From NCBI GenBank assembly GCA_025758065.1, contig CP107199.1, positions 1,237,501-1,301,500 on the forward strand: DNA of 64,000 nucleotides. The letters run 5' to 3'. The position numbers were made by a program, and so were the translations under genes. How positions within the stretch are numbered: the first letter of the stretch is position 1; every line of letters begins with the position of its first letter. Positions 35,633 through 44,227 of this stretch are shown here, piece after piece. Source of the DNA: Lachnospiraceae bacterium (GTDB lineage: Bacteria > Bacillota > Clostridia > Lachnospirales > Lachnospiraceae). The notes under the pieces are model-generated. The model did no database searches. It had not been told where the DNA came from and saw nothing but the letters and a program-made list of their open reading frames with translations.

Positions 35633-36232
35633 ATGAAAAAAGGAAAACTTATAGCAATAGTTGGAATGGTGCTTGTAATGGGAAGTGCATTTCCGGTAAG
35701 CGCTGCAGAGAGTCTGGCTGATTTTGATTATCGGACTTATGCGGATACCTATCCTGATCTGAAAGCAGCATTTGGATATGATGCGGCCGCTCTTTATAAC
35801 CATTATGAAACCAATGGAAAGGCAGAGGGCAGAGTTGCTGTCTTTACAGAAGCTGCAACAACACAGACGGCTACAACAACAGAAACTACCGCCAGTGAAA
35901 AACTCGATCCCCTTCCACCTCTGAACCCCAGCAAGATGCCGGATTGGTTTGACGCACGGACTCCGGTGGAGAGTATGACAAATGCCCGTCTTGTAGCAGA
36001 ATATAATGCACTGGTTCCTTATATGGAAGAGCATGATTTGTCCTTTGAGGGTCCTTTGTCTCGTAAGGAAGAGCTGCTCTCCGAAATGAATATCCGCCTG
36101 ACAAGATATGATTATTATGAGGATTATAAAGATGCATTTGGAGAAGCGGCAGCCGCAGGAATAAAGAATGATCCGGCATACCAGAGAGCCGCAGCATCTG
36201 ATATTACACCTTTACGGGAGTTCATGGGTTAA
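35633..36232 (+). CDS. Small secreted protein with a surface-type repeat unit
   Basis: This 199-residue protein has a signal peptide (MKKGKLIAIVGMVLVMGSAF, cleavage near VSA-AES about 25). Next comes a unit DFDYRTYADTYPDLKAAFG with LYNHYETNGKAEGR, a motif seen in many Lachnospiraceae cell-surface proteins. A Thr/Ala-rich linker and a C-terminal region of about 100 residues with no family that I recognise follow. An extended -10 (TGGTATAAT, 35539-35547) and RBS AAGGAGGAT support expression. Function is unknown. Confidence 0.75.
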   Translation: MKKGKLIAIVGMVLVMGSAFPVSAAESLADFDYRTYADTYPDLKAAFGYDAAALYNHYETNGKAEGRVAVFTEAATTQTATTTETTASEKLDPLPPLNPSKMPDWFDARTPVESMTNARLVAEYNALVPYMEEHDLSFEGPLSRKEELLSEMNIRLTRYDYYEDYKDAFGEAAAAGIKNDPAYQRAAASDITPLREFMG

Positions 36233-36264
36233 AATTTACAGAAAGATCCGTATTAAAAGAAGAA

Positions 36265-36294
36265 AAAAGGTTGTCCAAAAGGGCAGCCTTTTTG
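36265..36294 (+). terminator. Terminator after the secreted-protein gene
   Basis: AAGGTTGTCC and GGGCAGCCTT with a short AAAA loop are followed by TTTTT. Confidence 0.7.
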
Positions 36295-36334
36295 AAGCTT
36301 TTGGACAAGTTCAAAGAAGGTTTGAGGATATTTT

Positions 36335-37267
36335 ATGGAGATCAGTTTACTTTTGATGCAGCAGATCGCAGAGTTGTTTTTAATGATATTTATGGGCTAT
36401 GTGATCGTAAAAGCAGGGCTTTTGAAGGGGGAAGACAGCAAGGTTATATCAAAGATCGTTTTGTATCTGATCATTCCCTGTGTTATCATCAATGCGTTCC
36501 AGGTGGATTATACCAGTGAGAAGGTACAGGGGCTTTTGCTGGCCTTTGCAGCCTCTGTTATGCTGCAGGTGGTATTACTTGTCATTGTGTGGACAGCAGG
36601 CCATCTGATGGGCTTAAATGAGGTTGAAAAGGCATCTGTGTATTATTCTAATGCTGGAAATCTGATCATGCCTATTGTGACCTTTGTACTGGGCCAGGAA
36701 TGGGTGCTGTATGGCTGCGTGTTTATGAGTGTACAGCTGGTATTTGTGTGGAGTCATGGAAAAAGCGTATTAAGTATGGAAAAGGGCATTGACTGGAGAA
36801 AGATAATTTTTAATATTAATATGATCGCTGTATTTGCGGGAGTGGTGTTGTTTTTCACAAAGATCCGCCTGCCGCAGATAGTAAACCATACATTAGGCTC
36901 GGTGGGAAGCATGCTTGGACCGGCAAGTATGATCGTAACGGGAATGCTGATCGCAGAAATGAGCTTAAAAAGTATTTTTACCAATGGAAGGATCTATTTT
37001 ATTACGTTTTTACGTCTGGTGGCTGTTCCGGGGATCGCATTGCTGTTGTTAAAGGTCAGCGGACTTGTAAATGGCAGTCCGGACGGAAAGAAGATTCTGC
37101 TGATCGTATTTCTGGCAGTGATCACGCCCTCTGCTTCAACAGTTACCCAGATGTGCCAGGTATATGGAAATGATTCTAAATATGCCAGCGCAGTGAATGT
37201 TATGACTACGCTGCTGGCTATTGTGACCATGCCGCTTATGGTGGTGTTATTCCAGATGTGGATGTAA
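36335..37267 (+). CDS. AEC-family permease (auxin efflux carrier type)
   Basis: This 310-residue integral membrane protein has about ten hydrophobic segments in two halves, the AEC family layout. It begins MEISLLLMQQIAELFLMIFM. The family pattern includes YYSNAGNLIMPIV in the first half and ITPSASTVTQMCQVYG near the C-terminus. Bacterial members are thought to move small organic acids such as malate or lactate, but the substrate is unknown here. The RBS is weak (TTTGAGG). It is followed by a hairpin and an AraC-type gene. Confidence 0.85.
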   Translation: MEISLLLMQQIAELFLMIFMGYVIVKAGLLKGEDSKVISKIVLYLIIPCVIINAFQVDYTSEKVQGLLLAFAASVMLQVVLLVIVWTAGHLMGLNEVEKASVYYSNAGNLIMPIVTFVLGQEWVLYGCVFMSVQLVFVWSHGKSVLSMEKGIDWRKIIFNINMIAVFAGVVLFFTKIRLPQIVNHTLGSVGSMLGPASMIVTGMLIAEMSLKSIFTNGRIYFITFLRLVAVPGIALLLLKVSGLVNGSPDGKKILLIVFLAVITPSASTVTQMCQVYGNDSKYASAVNVMTTLLAIVTMPLMVVLFQMWM

Positions 37268-37425
37268 TGAGTCCAAGAGAAAAACAAGCGGCTGCGAAGC
37301 AGACATTTGTTTTTCCTGGACTATTAACGAAGGTCCCGCCTGGGGTAGCAGGCAGTAGAGCGCGAAGCGCGGGGGTCGTGAGTAAAAAACGAAAAGACCA
37401 GGTACTGGGGATACCTGGTCTTTTC
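37268..37425. repeat. Palindromic element and terminator after the permease
   Basis: GAGTCCAAGAGAAAAAC near 37269 pairs with GTTTTTCCTGGACT near 37310. GAGCGCGAAGCGCG near 37357 is a core hairpin. A strong bidirectional terminator, AAAAGACCAGGTA/TACCTGGTCTTTT (37392-37425), ends the block. Confidence 0.65.
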
Positions 37426-37588
37426 TGTATACATATGTGTATAAAGGGGGGATAAAATGTTTGTGTGAAAGGGGGAGGACCCTTTCGGTTTTCTCTTGTT
37501 TACGTTGCCTATTATATATCTGGTACATTGTAAAAACCATTGTAATGTGCGTAAAGAATATTGCAAATCGCACAAGTTTTGATAAAAT

Positions 37589-37644
37589 GAATCTGGGACC
37601 CACCAAAAACATGAGTAAGCAGCCATTTTTGAAGAAAAATGAGC
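37589..37644. repeat. Segment repeated in inverted orientation at 56507-56563
   Basis: GGGACCCACCAAAAACATGA, continuing to GAAGAAAAATGAGC, matches the reverse complement of 56507-56563 with few differences. It lies directly in front of the AraC gene and partly inside its longest reading frame, which argues for the later start. Confidence 0.6.
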
Positions 37645-37662
37645 AGATTATTGAGGGAGAAC

Positions 37663-38493
37663 ATGTATCAGGAAGACAGTTTTAAAACAAGACAGGTAGT
37701 GTATGCCCATACTCGCAGTGATGAGGCAGATATGGAGTATAAGATGCACTGCCACAACAGTTATGAGATCTACTACATGGTAAAAGGGAATGTGGAATAT
37801 TTTTTAGAGGGAACTTCTTATATACCGAAGCCGGGAAGCCTGCTGATCATCCCGCCAAGCTGCTTTCACGGGTTGCGGGTGCTGGATGGCAGCGAGTATC
37901 ACAGGATCCGTCTGCATTTTGTGCCGGAGCTTTTGACAGAGAAAGAAAGGCAGCTGCTTTTGGGGACTCTTGGAAAAAACTGGGGGTATATGGAGGATCA
38001 GTTTCGGGCAGAATGGTATTTTAATTCCCTGGAAGAATGCGGTTCATATAGTAGGGAATTGCAAAATATTGCAATTCGCCCACGGATCGTATCTCTTTTG
38101 GCTTATCTATCTGCAATGTATGAGAAAGGGGCGGGGCGGGGACCAGGTAAAGAAGATGTGGCCCAGGAGATCCTGCGATATATAAATGAACATCTTACAG
38201 AGCATCTTACCTTAGAGGGACTTGCAGATAAATTTTATATGAGTAAAAACCACCTGACAGCGATTTTTAAGCGGGCAGCAGGGACTACAGTAGCACGTTA
38301 CATTTTATATAAAAGAATGACCATTGCAAGGAAAGAACTGGCGGAAGGAACACCTGCCGCAGAGGCAGCGATAAAGGCTGGATTCGGGGATTATTCCAGC
38401 TTTTTCCGGGCATACCGGAAAATGTTTGGCTGTGCGCCCTCAGACCAACAGGCAATGGAGCTGCCTGATATGGATAAGAGCGGGGATTTTTAG
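37663..38493 (+). CDS. AraC-family transcriptional regulator
   Basis: This 276-residue protein has an N-terminal cupin sensing domain (HCHNSYEIYYMVKGNVEYFL, PGSLLIIPPSCFHGL) and a C-terminal pair of helix-turn-helix motifs (LTLEGLADKFYMSKNHLTAIF and AAEAAIKAGFGDYSSFFRAY, then RKMFGCAPSD). I choose the ATG at 37663, preceded by GAGGGA; an earlier in-frame ATG at 37639 lies in a repeat. It is isolated, so the effector and targets are unknown; a sugar response is typical. Confidence 0.88.
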   Translation: MYQEDSFKTRQVVYAHTRSDEADMEYKMHCHNSYEIYYMVKGNVEYFLEGTSYIPKPGSLLIIPPSCFHGLRVLDGSEYHRIRLHFVPELLTEKERQLLLGTLGKNWGYMEDQFRAEWYFNSLEECGSYSRELQNIAIRPRIVSLLAYLSAMYEKGAGRGPGKEDVAQEILRYINEHLTEHLTLEGLADKFYMSKNHLTAIFKRAAGTTVARYILYKRMTIARKELAEGTPAAEAAIKAGFGDYSSFFRAYRKMFGCAPSDQQAMELPDMDKSGDF

Positions 38494-38627
38494 GAAGTAT
38501 ATAGGAGTGTGTTCTTTATACAATCTTTATACAGAGCACCTTATTTTTAACAGAAACTTTGAGGGGATTATGGCATAATGAAATGATATGAATGGTTGGG
38601 AAGGGATTGTAAAAGGAGAGAGAAATA

Positions 38628-39971
38628 ATGGAATTGTTTTTTAAAAAGAAGACCTTATCTTCTTTTCAGATCATTATATTTGGCTTTTTGGCAGTTATAT
38701 TAGTGGGAACGCTGCTTTTAATGCTGCCTTTTGCATCCAGGGAACCGGGAAGTGCGCCATTTTTGGATGCTTTATTTACAGCTACATCGGCTACCTGTGT
38801 GACAGGGCTGATCGTCCATGATACAGCTACGTACTGGAGCTGCTTTGGACAGGTGGTGATCCTGCTGCTGATCCAGATCGGAGGAATGGGCGTTGTTACC
38901 ATTACCATTGCAGTAGCCTTGGTTTCAGGCAAGAAGATCGGTCTGATGCAGAGAAGCCTGATGCAGGAGTCGATCTCAGCACCGCAGGTAGGCGGCATTG
39001 TCCGTTTTACAGGCTTTTTCCTGAAGGGTATTGCGTTGATCGAACTGTTAGGAGCAATTTTGCTGGCGCCTGTGTTTATAAAGGACTTTGGAGTGGGAAA
39101 AGGGATCTGGTATGGCGTTTTTCATTCCATTTCTGCTTTCTGCAACGCAGGCTTTGACCTGATGGGAGTTAGACAGCAGTACTCGTCACTGACTTATTAT
39201 GCTGGAAACGGGCTTGTAAATGCAGTTATTGTATTGCTCATACTGACCGGCGGTCTGGGATTTCTCACCTGGGAAGATATAAAGACAAATAAGCTGCAGT
39301 TTAAAAAATACAGGATGCAGAGCAAGGTAATACTGGTAACAGATCTGATACTGGTGATCGTACCTACGGTTATTTTCTATTTTGGGGAGTTTCACGGATC
39401 CCAGTGGGGAAATGGACTGGAACGGTTCTGGTTATCCCTGTTTCAGGCGGTAACGCCAAGAACTGCCGGGTTTAATACAGCGGATTTCGGGCAGATGAGT
39501 GAAGGCGGACGGTTTTTAATGGTCATGTTAATGCTGATTGGTGGTGCACCTGGATCTACGGCAGGCGGTATGAAAATGACTACGATAGCGGTGTTATTGC
39601 TTTCTGCGGCAGCTGTATTTCGCAGGAAAGAAGATGCCCAGTGCTTTGGCAGACGTATTCCAAACGAAACAGTACGATATGCAGCAGTAGTTATGCTGAT
39701 GTATGTGGTATTATGTACCCTTGGCGGCTTATTTTTATGCTATGCAGAGGGGCTTCCGGTACTCACTAGCCTTTTTGAGGCAGGTTCAGCTATTGCAACG
39801 GTAGGATTGACACTGGGGGTAACACCCATGCTGGGAACAGCTGCAAGGCTGGTGCTCATTGCTTTAATGTACTGCGGGCGTGTAGGTGGACTGACACTGG
39901 TGTTTGCGGCGCTGTCTGGCATGCGGTCGAGTATGACAAAGTTCCCACAGGAGAAGATAACTGTGGGATAA
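38628..39971 (+). CDS. ktrB: Potassium uptake protein KtrB (TrkH family)
   Basis: KtrB is the membrane channel of the Ktr potassium system. The 447 residues have four M1-P-M2 repeats, each with a selectivity-filter loop: TSATCVTGLI, SISAFCNAGFDL, VTPRTAGFNTADF and SAIATVGLTLG. The second-half gating-loop region GGAPGSTAGGMKMTT is present. Length and the short N-terminus fit KtrB rather than TrkH proper. AAAGGAGAG precedes the ATG. ktrA follows 98 nt later and a two-component system follows that. Confidence 0.93.
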   Translation: MELFFKKKTLSSFQIIIFGFLAVILVGTLLLMLPFASREPGSAPFLDALFTATSATCVTGLIVHDTATYWSCFGQVVILLLIQIGGMGVVTITIAVALVSGKKIGLMQRSLMQESISAPQVGGIVRFTGFFLKGIALIELLGAILLAPVFIKDFGVGKGIWYGVFHSISAFCNAGFDLMGVRQQYSSLTYYAGNGLVNAVIVLLILTGGLGFLTWEDIKTNKLQFKKYRMQSKVILVTDLILVIVPTVIFYFGEFHGSQWGNGLERFWLSLFQAVTPRTAGFNTADFGQMSEGGRFLMVMLMLIGGAPGSTAGGMKMTTIAVLLLSAAAVFRRKEDAQCFGRRIPNETVRYAAVVMLMYVVLCTLGGLFLCYAEGLPVLTSLFEAGSAIATVGLTLGVTPMLGTAARLVLIALMYCGRVGGLTLVFAALSGMRSSMTKFPQEKITVG

Positions 39972-40069
39972 TATAGCATACCCCACTGCGTACCGTATGC
40001 GGCAGGGACCAATATGGGAGTGAAGCGAAATAATGAAAATGATGGATCAGAAATAAGGAGGAAATCACA

Positions 40070-40717
40070 TTGAAATCAATTTTATTAATAGGACTTGGAA
40101 GATTTGGAAGACATATTGCAGAGAAATTATATGAACTGAACCATCAGATCCTGGCAATAGATAAGCAGGAGGACCGCGTAGAGGCAGTACTTCCTTTTGT
40201 CACCAGCGGACAGATAGGAGACAGTACCAACATTGAATTTTTACAGTCTTTGGGAATTGGAAATTTTGATGTGTGTATCGTGGCGATCGGCGGGGATTTC
40301 CAAAGCTCTTTGGAAACAACGGCCTATTTAAAGGATCTGGGTGCAAAGCTGGTAGTGTCAAGGGCTGCAAGGGATGTTCAGGCAAGATTTCTGCTGCGCA
40401 ATGGCGCGGATGAGATCGTGTATCCGGAGAAACAGCTGGCAAACTGGACAGCGATCCGTTACAGCTCGGAACATATTTTTGATTATATCCAGTTATCGGA
40501 TGACCATGCGATCTTTGAGATCAGCATTCCGGAAAACTGGTTGGGAAAGACAGTTGGAAATATTGATATCAGAAAGAAATACAACATCACTATCATGGCT
40601 TTAAAACGCGATGGCAAGCTGGAAATGTCTATTACCCCGGATACAGTACTGGATAAAGATGCTACCATGCTGGTGCTGGGAGCAAGCAGGGATATCCAGA
40701 AGTGTTTTCATATTTAA
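40070..40717 (+). CDS. ktrA: Potassium uptake regulatory subunit KtrA
   Basis: KtrA is the cytoplasmic RCK ring that gates KtrB in response to nucleotides and, in Firmicutes, c-di-AMP. The start is TTG at 40070, 8 nt after AAGGAGG; it gives MKSILLIGLGRFGRHIAEKL with the Rossmann GxGxxG motif at 8-13. The 215 residues contain an RCK_N domain (to about 130) and an RCK_C domain (FEISIPENWLGKTVGNIDIR). It forms an operon with ktrB. Confidence 0.93.
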   Translation: MKSILLIGLGRFGRHIAEKLYELNHQILAIDKQEDRVEAVLPFVTSGQIGDSTNIEFLQSLGIGNFDVCIVAIGGDFQSSLETTAYLKDLGAKLVVSRAARDVQARFLLRNGADEIVYPEKQLANWTAIRYSSEHIFDYIQLSDDHAIFEISIPENWLGKTVGNIDIRKKYNITIMALKRDGKLEMSITPDTVLDKDATMLVLGASRDIQKCFHI

Positions 40718-40731
40718 CATAATACTGCAAT

Positions 40732-40896
40732 CTAGTACATCGTTTCGTAAATAACTGTACTAATCACGTAGGATGCGGAGTTGAGTGTGCAGGTCTAAAA
40801 ACGCAGGCGTAGCGGGCTACGCTGAGGCTTTTAGGCCTGTGCAATCAGATTCGCAGACAAGTGAGTGGTATAGTTATTTCGAAAACGATGTACTAG
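40732..40896. repeat. 165-bp palindromic element, family R1 copy B
   Basis: It begins CTAGTACATCG and ends CGATGTACTAG. It is almost identical to copy A at 2307-2471, including the 38-codon frame that both carry by chance. It starts 15 bp after the ktrA stop. Confidence 0.85.
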
Positions 40897-41057
40897 TGTA
40901 CTGTATCATTCACATTTCGCATAATGACTTGCCTGAATTTCCATCTGCTGTGTTGTCGTCAATCGACGATGCCACCGCATCGCCTCATTCCTCCGCCTTG
41001 CAGATTGAAAATTTATTCTGCGTCATTTTGCTGAAAGTGAATGATACAGTACACTAG
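40893..41057. repeat. 165-bp palindromic element R1b, sharing CTAG with R1 copy B
   Basis: It begins CTAGTGTACTGTATCATTCAC and ends with its inverted copy, GTGAATGATACAGTACACTAG. Inner arms ATCTGC/GCAGAT enclose a core hairpin TCGTCAATCGACGA. Its sequence is unrelated to R1 except for the CTAGT edge, but its length and plan are the same. The last 4 bp of R1 copy B are its first 4. Confidence 0.8.
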
Positions 41058-41125
41058 TCATTTGCAGGCCTTGTGGATCCTAAGAAGATTTCAGAAGAGC
41101 ATCAGAATACCTGGGGAAAAGAAAA

Positions 41126-43096
41126 ATGGAAGAACGGATACTTGTATGTTTATCATCTTCACCGTCTAATGGAAAGATCATACGCACAGCTGCTCAGATG
41201 GCAGAGGCTTTTAATGGGACATTAACGGCATTATTTGTAGAAACACCTTTGGCCGGAAAAATGGGAAAAGAGGATCAGGAGCGTCTGAAAGAGAATATTA
41301 AGCTGGCAAAACAATCCGGGGCAGAAATAGAAACAGTTTACGGTGATGACATTTCTTTTCAGATTGCGGAGTTTGCCAGGCTTTCAGGAATCACCAGGAT
41401 CGTGATCGGACGCAGTGCTGCAAAGAAAAAAGGGATTTTTGCAGGAACATCTCTTGTGGAAAAGCTGATCGATCATGCGCCTGAAATGGAGATTTATATC
41501 ATACCTGACAGCCAGATGGGACCTGAGGTAATCCGCAAATGGAACAGGCTGGCGCAAAAGAATGATTTTTCCCTTAAGGCAGCGGTTCAAAGTGCAGGCA
41601 TCTTATTTGCAGCTACAGCAGCAGGCTGGATGTTTGAAAAATTAAAGCTGACAGATGCCAATATCATTACCGTTTACATTTTAGGCGTACTTCTGATCTC
41701 TATTGTAACAGAAGGCTGGTTCTACAGTTTTTCGGCTACGATAGCCAGCGTTCTGGTCTTTAATTTCCTGTTTACGGCACCTCGTTTTACCTTGCGGGCT
41801 TATGACCGGAGTTATCCTTTTACATTTGCAGTCATGTTTCTTGCAGCTTTGATCACAGGATCCTTGGCATCAAGGCTGAAACAGCATGCAGGACAGGCGG
41901 CAAGGGATGCGTACAGGCTGAAAGTACTTCTGGATACAAACCAGCTTTTACAGCAGGCTAAGGGAAAATCAGAAATACTGGAAGGAACGGCACAGCAGAT
42001 CGTTAAACTTTTGAAAAGAGAAACAGTTATTTATGATGTGAAAAATGGAAAACTGGGACAGCCTCTGCACACCATTCCACAGGGGGGAGAAATCCTGGTT
42101 GAAGATGAAACCTGTGAGGAACAGGCTGCTGTATGGGCTTTAGAGAATAACCGCCATGCCGGAACAGGAACAGACCATTTTAAGCAGGCAAAAAGGCAGT
42201 ATCTGGCGATCCGCGTAAACAGTACTGTTTATGGTGTGGTAGGTATCATGATCCAGAAACAGCCGTTAGATGCATTTGAAAACAGTGTGCTATTGTCCAT
42301 ATTGGGAGAATGTGCCCTTGCGCTGGAGAATGATAAAAATGTCCGGGAAAAGGAGGAGGCTGCGATCCTGGCAAAGAATGAACAGTTAAGAGCGAATTTG
42401 TTAAGAACGATCTCCCATGACCTGAGAACGCCTCTCACATCTATTTCAGGTAATGCAAATAATCTCCTTTACAATGAAAGCTGTCTGGATGCACAGATGC
42501 GCCGGCAGATCTATGGGGACATTTATGATGATTCCATGTGGCTGATCGATCTGGTGGAAAATCTTCTTTCTGTGACCCGCATCGAGGAAGGACGGATGCA
42601 GATCCGACAGTCAGCAGAACTGGTGGATGAGGTGATCAGGGAGGCGTTAAAACATACCGGGCAGAGCCGGACAGGAAGAACTATAAAGGTAGAAGAGGAA
42701 GATGAGCTGATCCTTGCAAAGATGGATGCAAGGCTGATCGTCCAGGTACTGATCAATCTGATCGGCAATGCAGTAAAGTATACGCCTCAGGGAACGGATA
42801 TTACGGTTCGGGTGAGGAAAGAAAAGGCAGAAAACGGAGAAAACTCCCAGGTTATCATTTCTGTATGTGATCTGGGGGATGGGATCCCGGATGACAGAAA
42901 AGAAAGAGTATTTGACATGTTTTATACTGGCGGTGATCAGGTGGCAGACAGCCGCAGGAGCTTAGGACTTGGGCTTGGGCTTTGCAGATCTATTATTAAT
43001 GCCCATGGAGGAAAAATATGGATATCTGATAATATTCCCCATGGAGCAGTCGTTACATTTACATTGCCTGCAGAGGAGGTGGCATTAAATGAGTAA
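41126..43096 (+). CDS. KdpD-like sensor histidine kinase lacking the N-terminal KdpD domain
   Basis: This 656-residue kinase has an N-terminal universal-stress-protein domain (about 1-130, MEERILVCLSSSPSNGKIIR, IVIGRSAAKK), four clustered membrane segments of the DUF4118 type (about 160-245), a GAF-like region, the H-box ISHDLRTPLTS (His431) and the ATPase domain with NLIGNAVKYTP and LGLGLGLCRSI. Classical KdpD has about 210 additional N-terminal residues with a Walker motif; these are missing. The retained USP domain binds c-di-AMP in some homologues. It overlaps kdpE by 8 nt and lies downstream of ktrBA, with no kdpFABC nearby. Confidence 0.88.
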   Translation: MEERILVCLSSSPSNGKIIRTAAQMAEAFNGTLTALFVETPLAGKMGKEDQERLKENIKLAKQSGAEIETVYGDDISFQIAEFARLSGITRIVIGRSAAKKKGIFAGTSLVEKLIDHAPEMEIYIIPDSQMGPEVIRKWNRLAQKNDFSLKAAVQSAGILFAATAAGWMFEKLKLTDANIITVYILGVLLISIVTEGWFYSFSATIASVLVFNFLFTAPRFTLRAYDRSYPFTFAVMFLAALITGSLASRLKQHAGQAARDAYRLKVLLDTNQLLQQAKGKSEILEGTAQQIVKLLKRETVIYDVKNGKLGQPLHTIPQGGEILVEDETCEEQAAVWALENNRHAGTGTDHFKQAKRQYLAIRVNSTVYGVVGIMIQKQPLDAFENSVLLSILGECALALENDKNVREKEEAAILAKNEQLRANLLRTISHDLRTPLTSISGNANNLLYNESCLDAQMRRQIYGDIYDDSMWLIDLVENLLSVTRIEEGRMQIRQSAELVDEVIREALKHTGQSRTGRTIKVEEEDELILAKMDARLIVQVLINLIGNAVKYTPQGTDITVRVRKEKAENGENSQVIISVCDLGDGIPDDRKERVFDMFYTGGDQVADSRRSLGLGLGLCRSIINAHGGKIWISDNIPHGAVVTFTLPAEEVALNE

Positions 43097-43790
43097 ACCA
43101 TTGATATTGGTTGTGGAGGATGATGTTCCGGTAAGAAATCTGATCACGATCACATTAAAGACCCATGGATACAGATACCTGACTGCCGGGACTGGAGATG
43201 GAGCAGTTATAGAAACTTCCTCCCACAATCCGGATGTAGTTCTTTTAGATCTGGGACTGCCTGATATGGATGGTGTAGATGTGATCCGGAAAATACGTAC
43301 CTGGTCTAACTTACCTATTATTGTGATCAGTGCAAGAAGCGAAGATACGGATAAAATAGATGCACTGGACGCAGGGGCAGATGATTATCTTACAAAGCCT
43401 TTTTCTGTAGAGGAGCTGCTGGCACGTCTGCGTGTTGTGGAACGGAGAATGGCTCTTATGAATGACGAAGCCCAGATAGCAGAGTCTGTTTATACAAATG
43501 GCAGACTGCGGATCGATTTTGCGGCAGGTTGTGCCTATATGGGGGATAAGGAGCTGCATCTTACGTCTACAGAGTATAAATTGCTGTGCCTGATGGCTAA
43601 AAATACAGGTAAGGTGCTGACGCACACTTATATTACCCAGAAAGTGTGGGGCAGCAGCTGGGAAAATGATATTGCTTCTTTACGTGTATTTATGGCAACT
43701 TTACGTAAAAAATTGGAAAGCGAACCGGATGCCCCGCAGTATATACAGACCCACATAGGGATTGGGTACCGCATGATCAAGGCAGAATGA
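43089..43790 (+). CDS. KdpE-like response regulator (OmpR family)
   Basis: The 233-residue protein has a receiver domain (ILVVEDDVPVRNLI, phospho-acceptor Asp54 in VLLDLGLPDMDG, Lys in YLTKPFSVEELLARL) and a winged-helix DNA-binding domain (LTSTEYKLLCLMAKNTGKVL, SLRVFMATLRKKLE). Its start overlaps the kinase gene by 8 nt, so the two are translationally coupled. By position it probably controls ktrBA or another potassium system; that is inference. Confidence 0.92.
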   Translation: MSKPLILVVEDDVPVRNLITITLKTHGYRYLTAGTGDGAVIETSSHNPDVVLLDLGLPDMDGVDVIRKIRTWSNLPIIVISARSEDTDKIDALDAGADDYLTKPFSVEELLARLRVVERRMALMNDEAQIAESVYTNGRLRIDFAAGCAYMGDKELHLTSTEYKLLCLMAKNTGKVLTHTYITQKVWGSSWENDIASLRVFMATLRKKLESEPDAPQYIQTHIGIGYRMIKAE

Positions 43791-43892
43791 TCATTTATTC
43801 AGGGTTTTAAAGTAATGCTCCAGTTTGTCGATGCCAAAATAACCAAAGATGAACAGAATAAAAATGATCGTAAATGCAAAAAGTATCAGCAT
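43791..43892 (-). CDS. 33-residue single-span membrane peptide
   Basis: This very small frame on the minus strand reads MLILFAFTIIFILFIFGYFG, then IDKLEHYFKTLNK. It has one hydrophobic span (about 2-20) and a charged C-terminal tail. The RBS AGGAGGAG lies about 7 nt before the ATG, the main support for translation. Its stop abuts the kdpE stop, so the genes converge. It resembles in size and layout small regulatory subunits such as KdpF, but shows no clear sequence match. Function unknown. Confidence 0.6.
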   Translation of the reverse strand: MLILFAFTIIFILFIFGYFGIDKLEHYFKTLNK

Positions 43893-43927
43893 AAAATCTC
43901 CTCCTGTGTGAATAAAATCATATAACA

Positions 43928-43980
43928 GATATCCTCAGTGAATGTAAGGCATAAAGCTTTTGTTTATTGAGGATATTTTT
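43928..43980 (+). terminator. Terminator-like hairpin beyond the membrane peptide
   Basis: GATATCCTCA and TGAGGATATTTTT pair around a 30-nt loop. On the plus strand it would end the kinase/regulator transcript. The remainder of 43893-44227 shows no gene. Confidence 0.65.
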
Positions 43981-44227
43981 ATTATAAAGAAAAGCAGATA
44001 AAGAAAGGAAAAGGATATAAGTGCAGATATAAAGAGCGCATAAAAAATACATAAAAGAATACATGAATGTTTTTTCTCAATTAATTCATAGAAGCTGATT
44101 GTTCCAGAAGACAGACAGTGCTATGATTATCCCCGGCATTTTGTGAAAAAATGGCAGATGCTGTGAAGCAGAAATTGGAATAAAGCTGTAGCAACAGAGT
44201 TGTAGAAACAAAGCGGAGGAAAATAAA

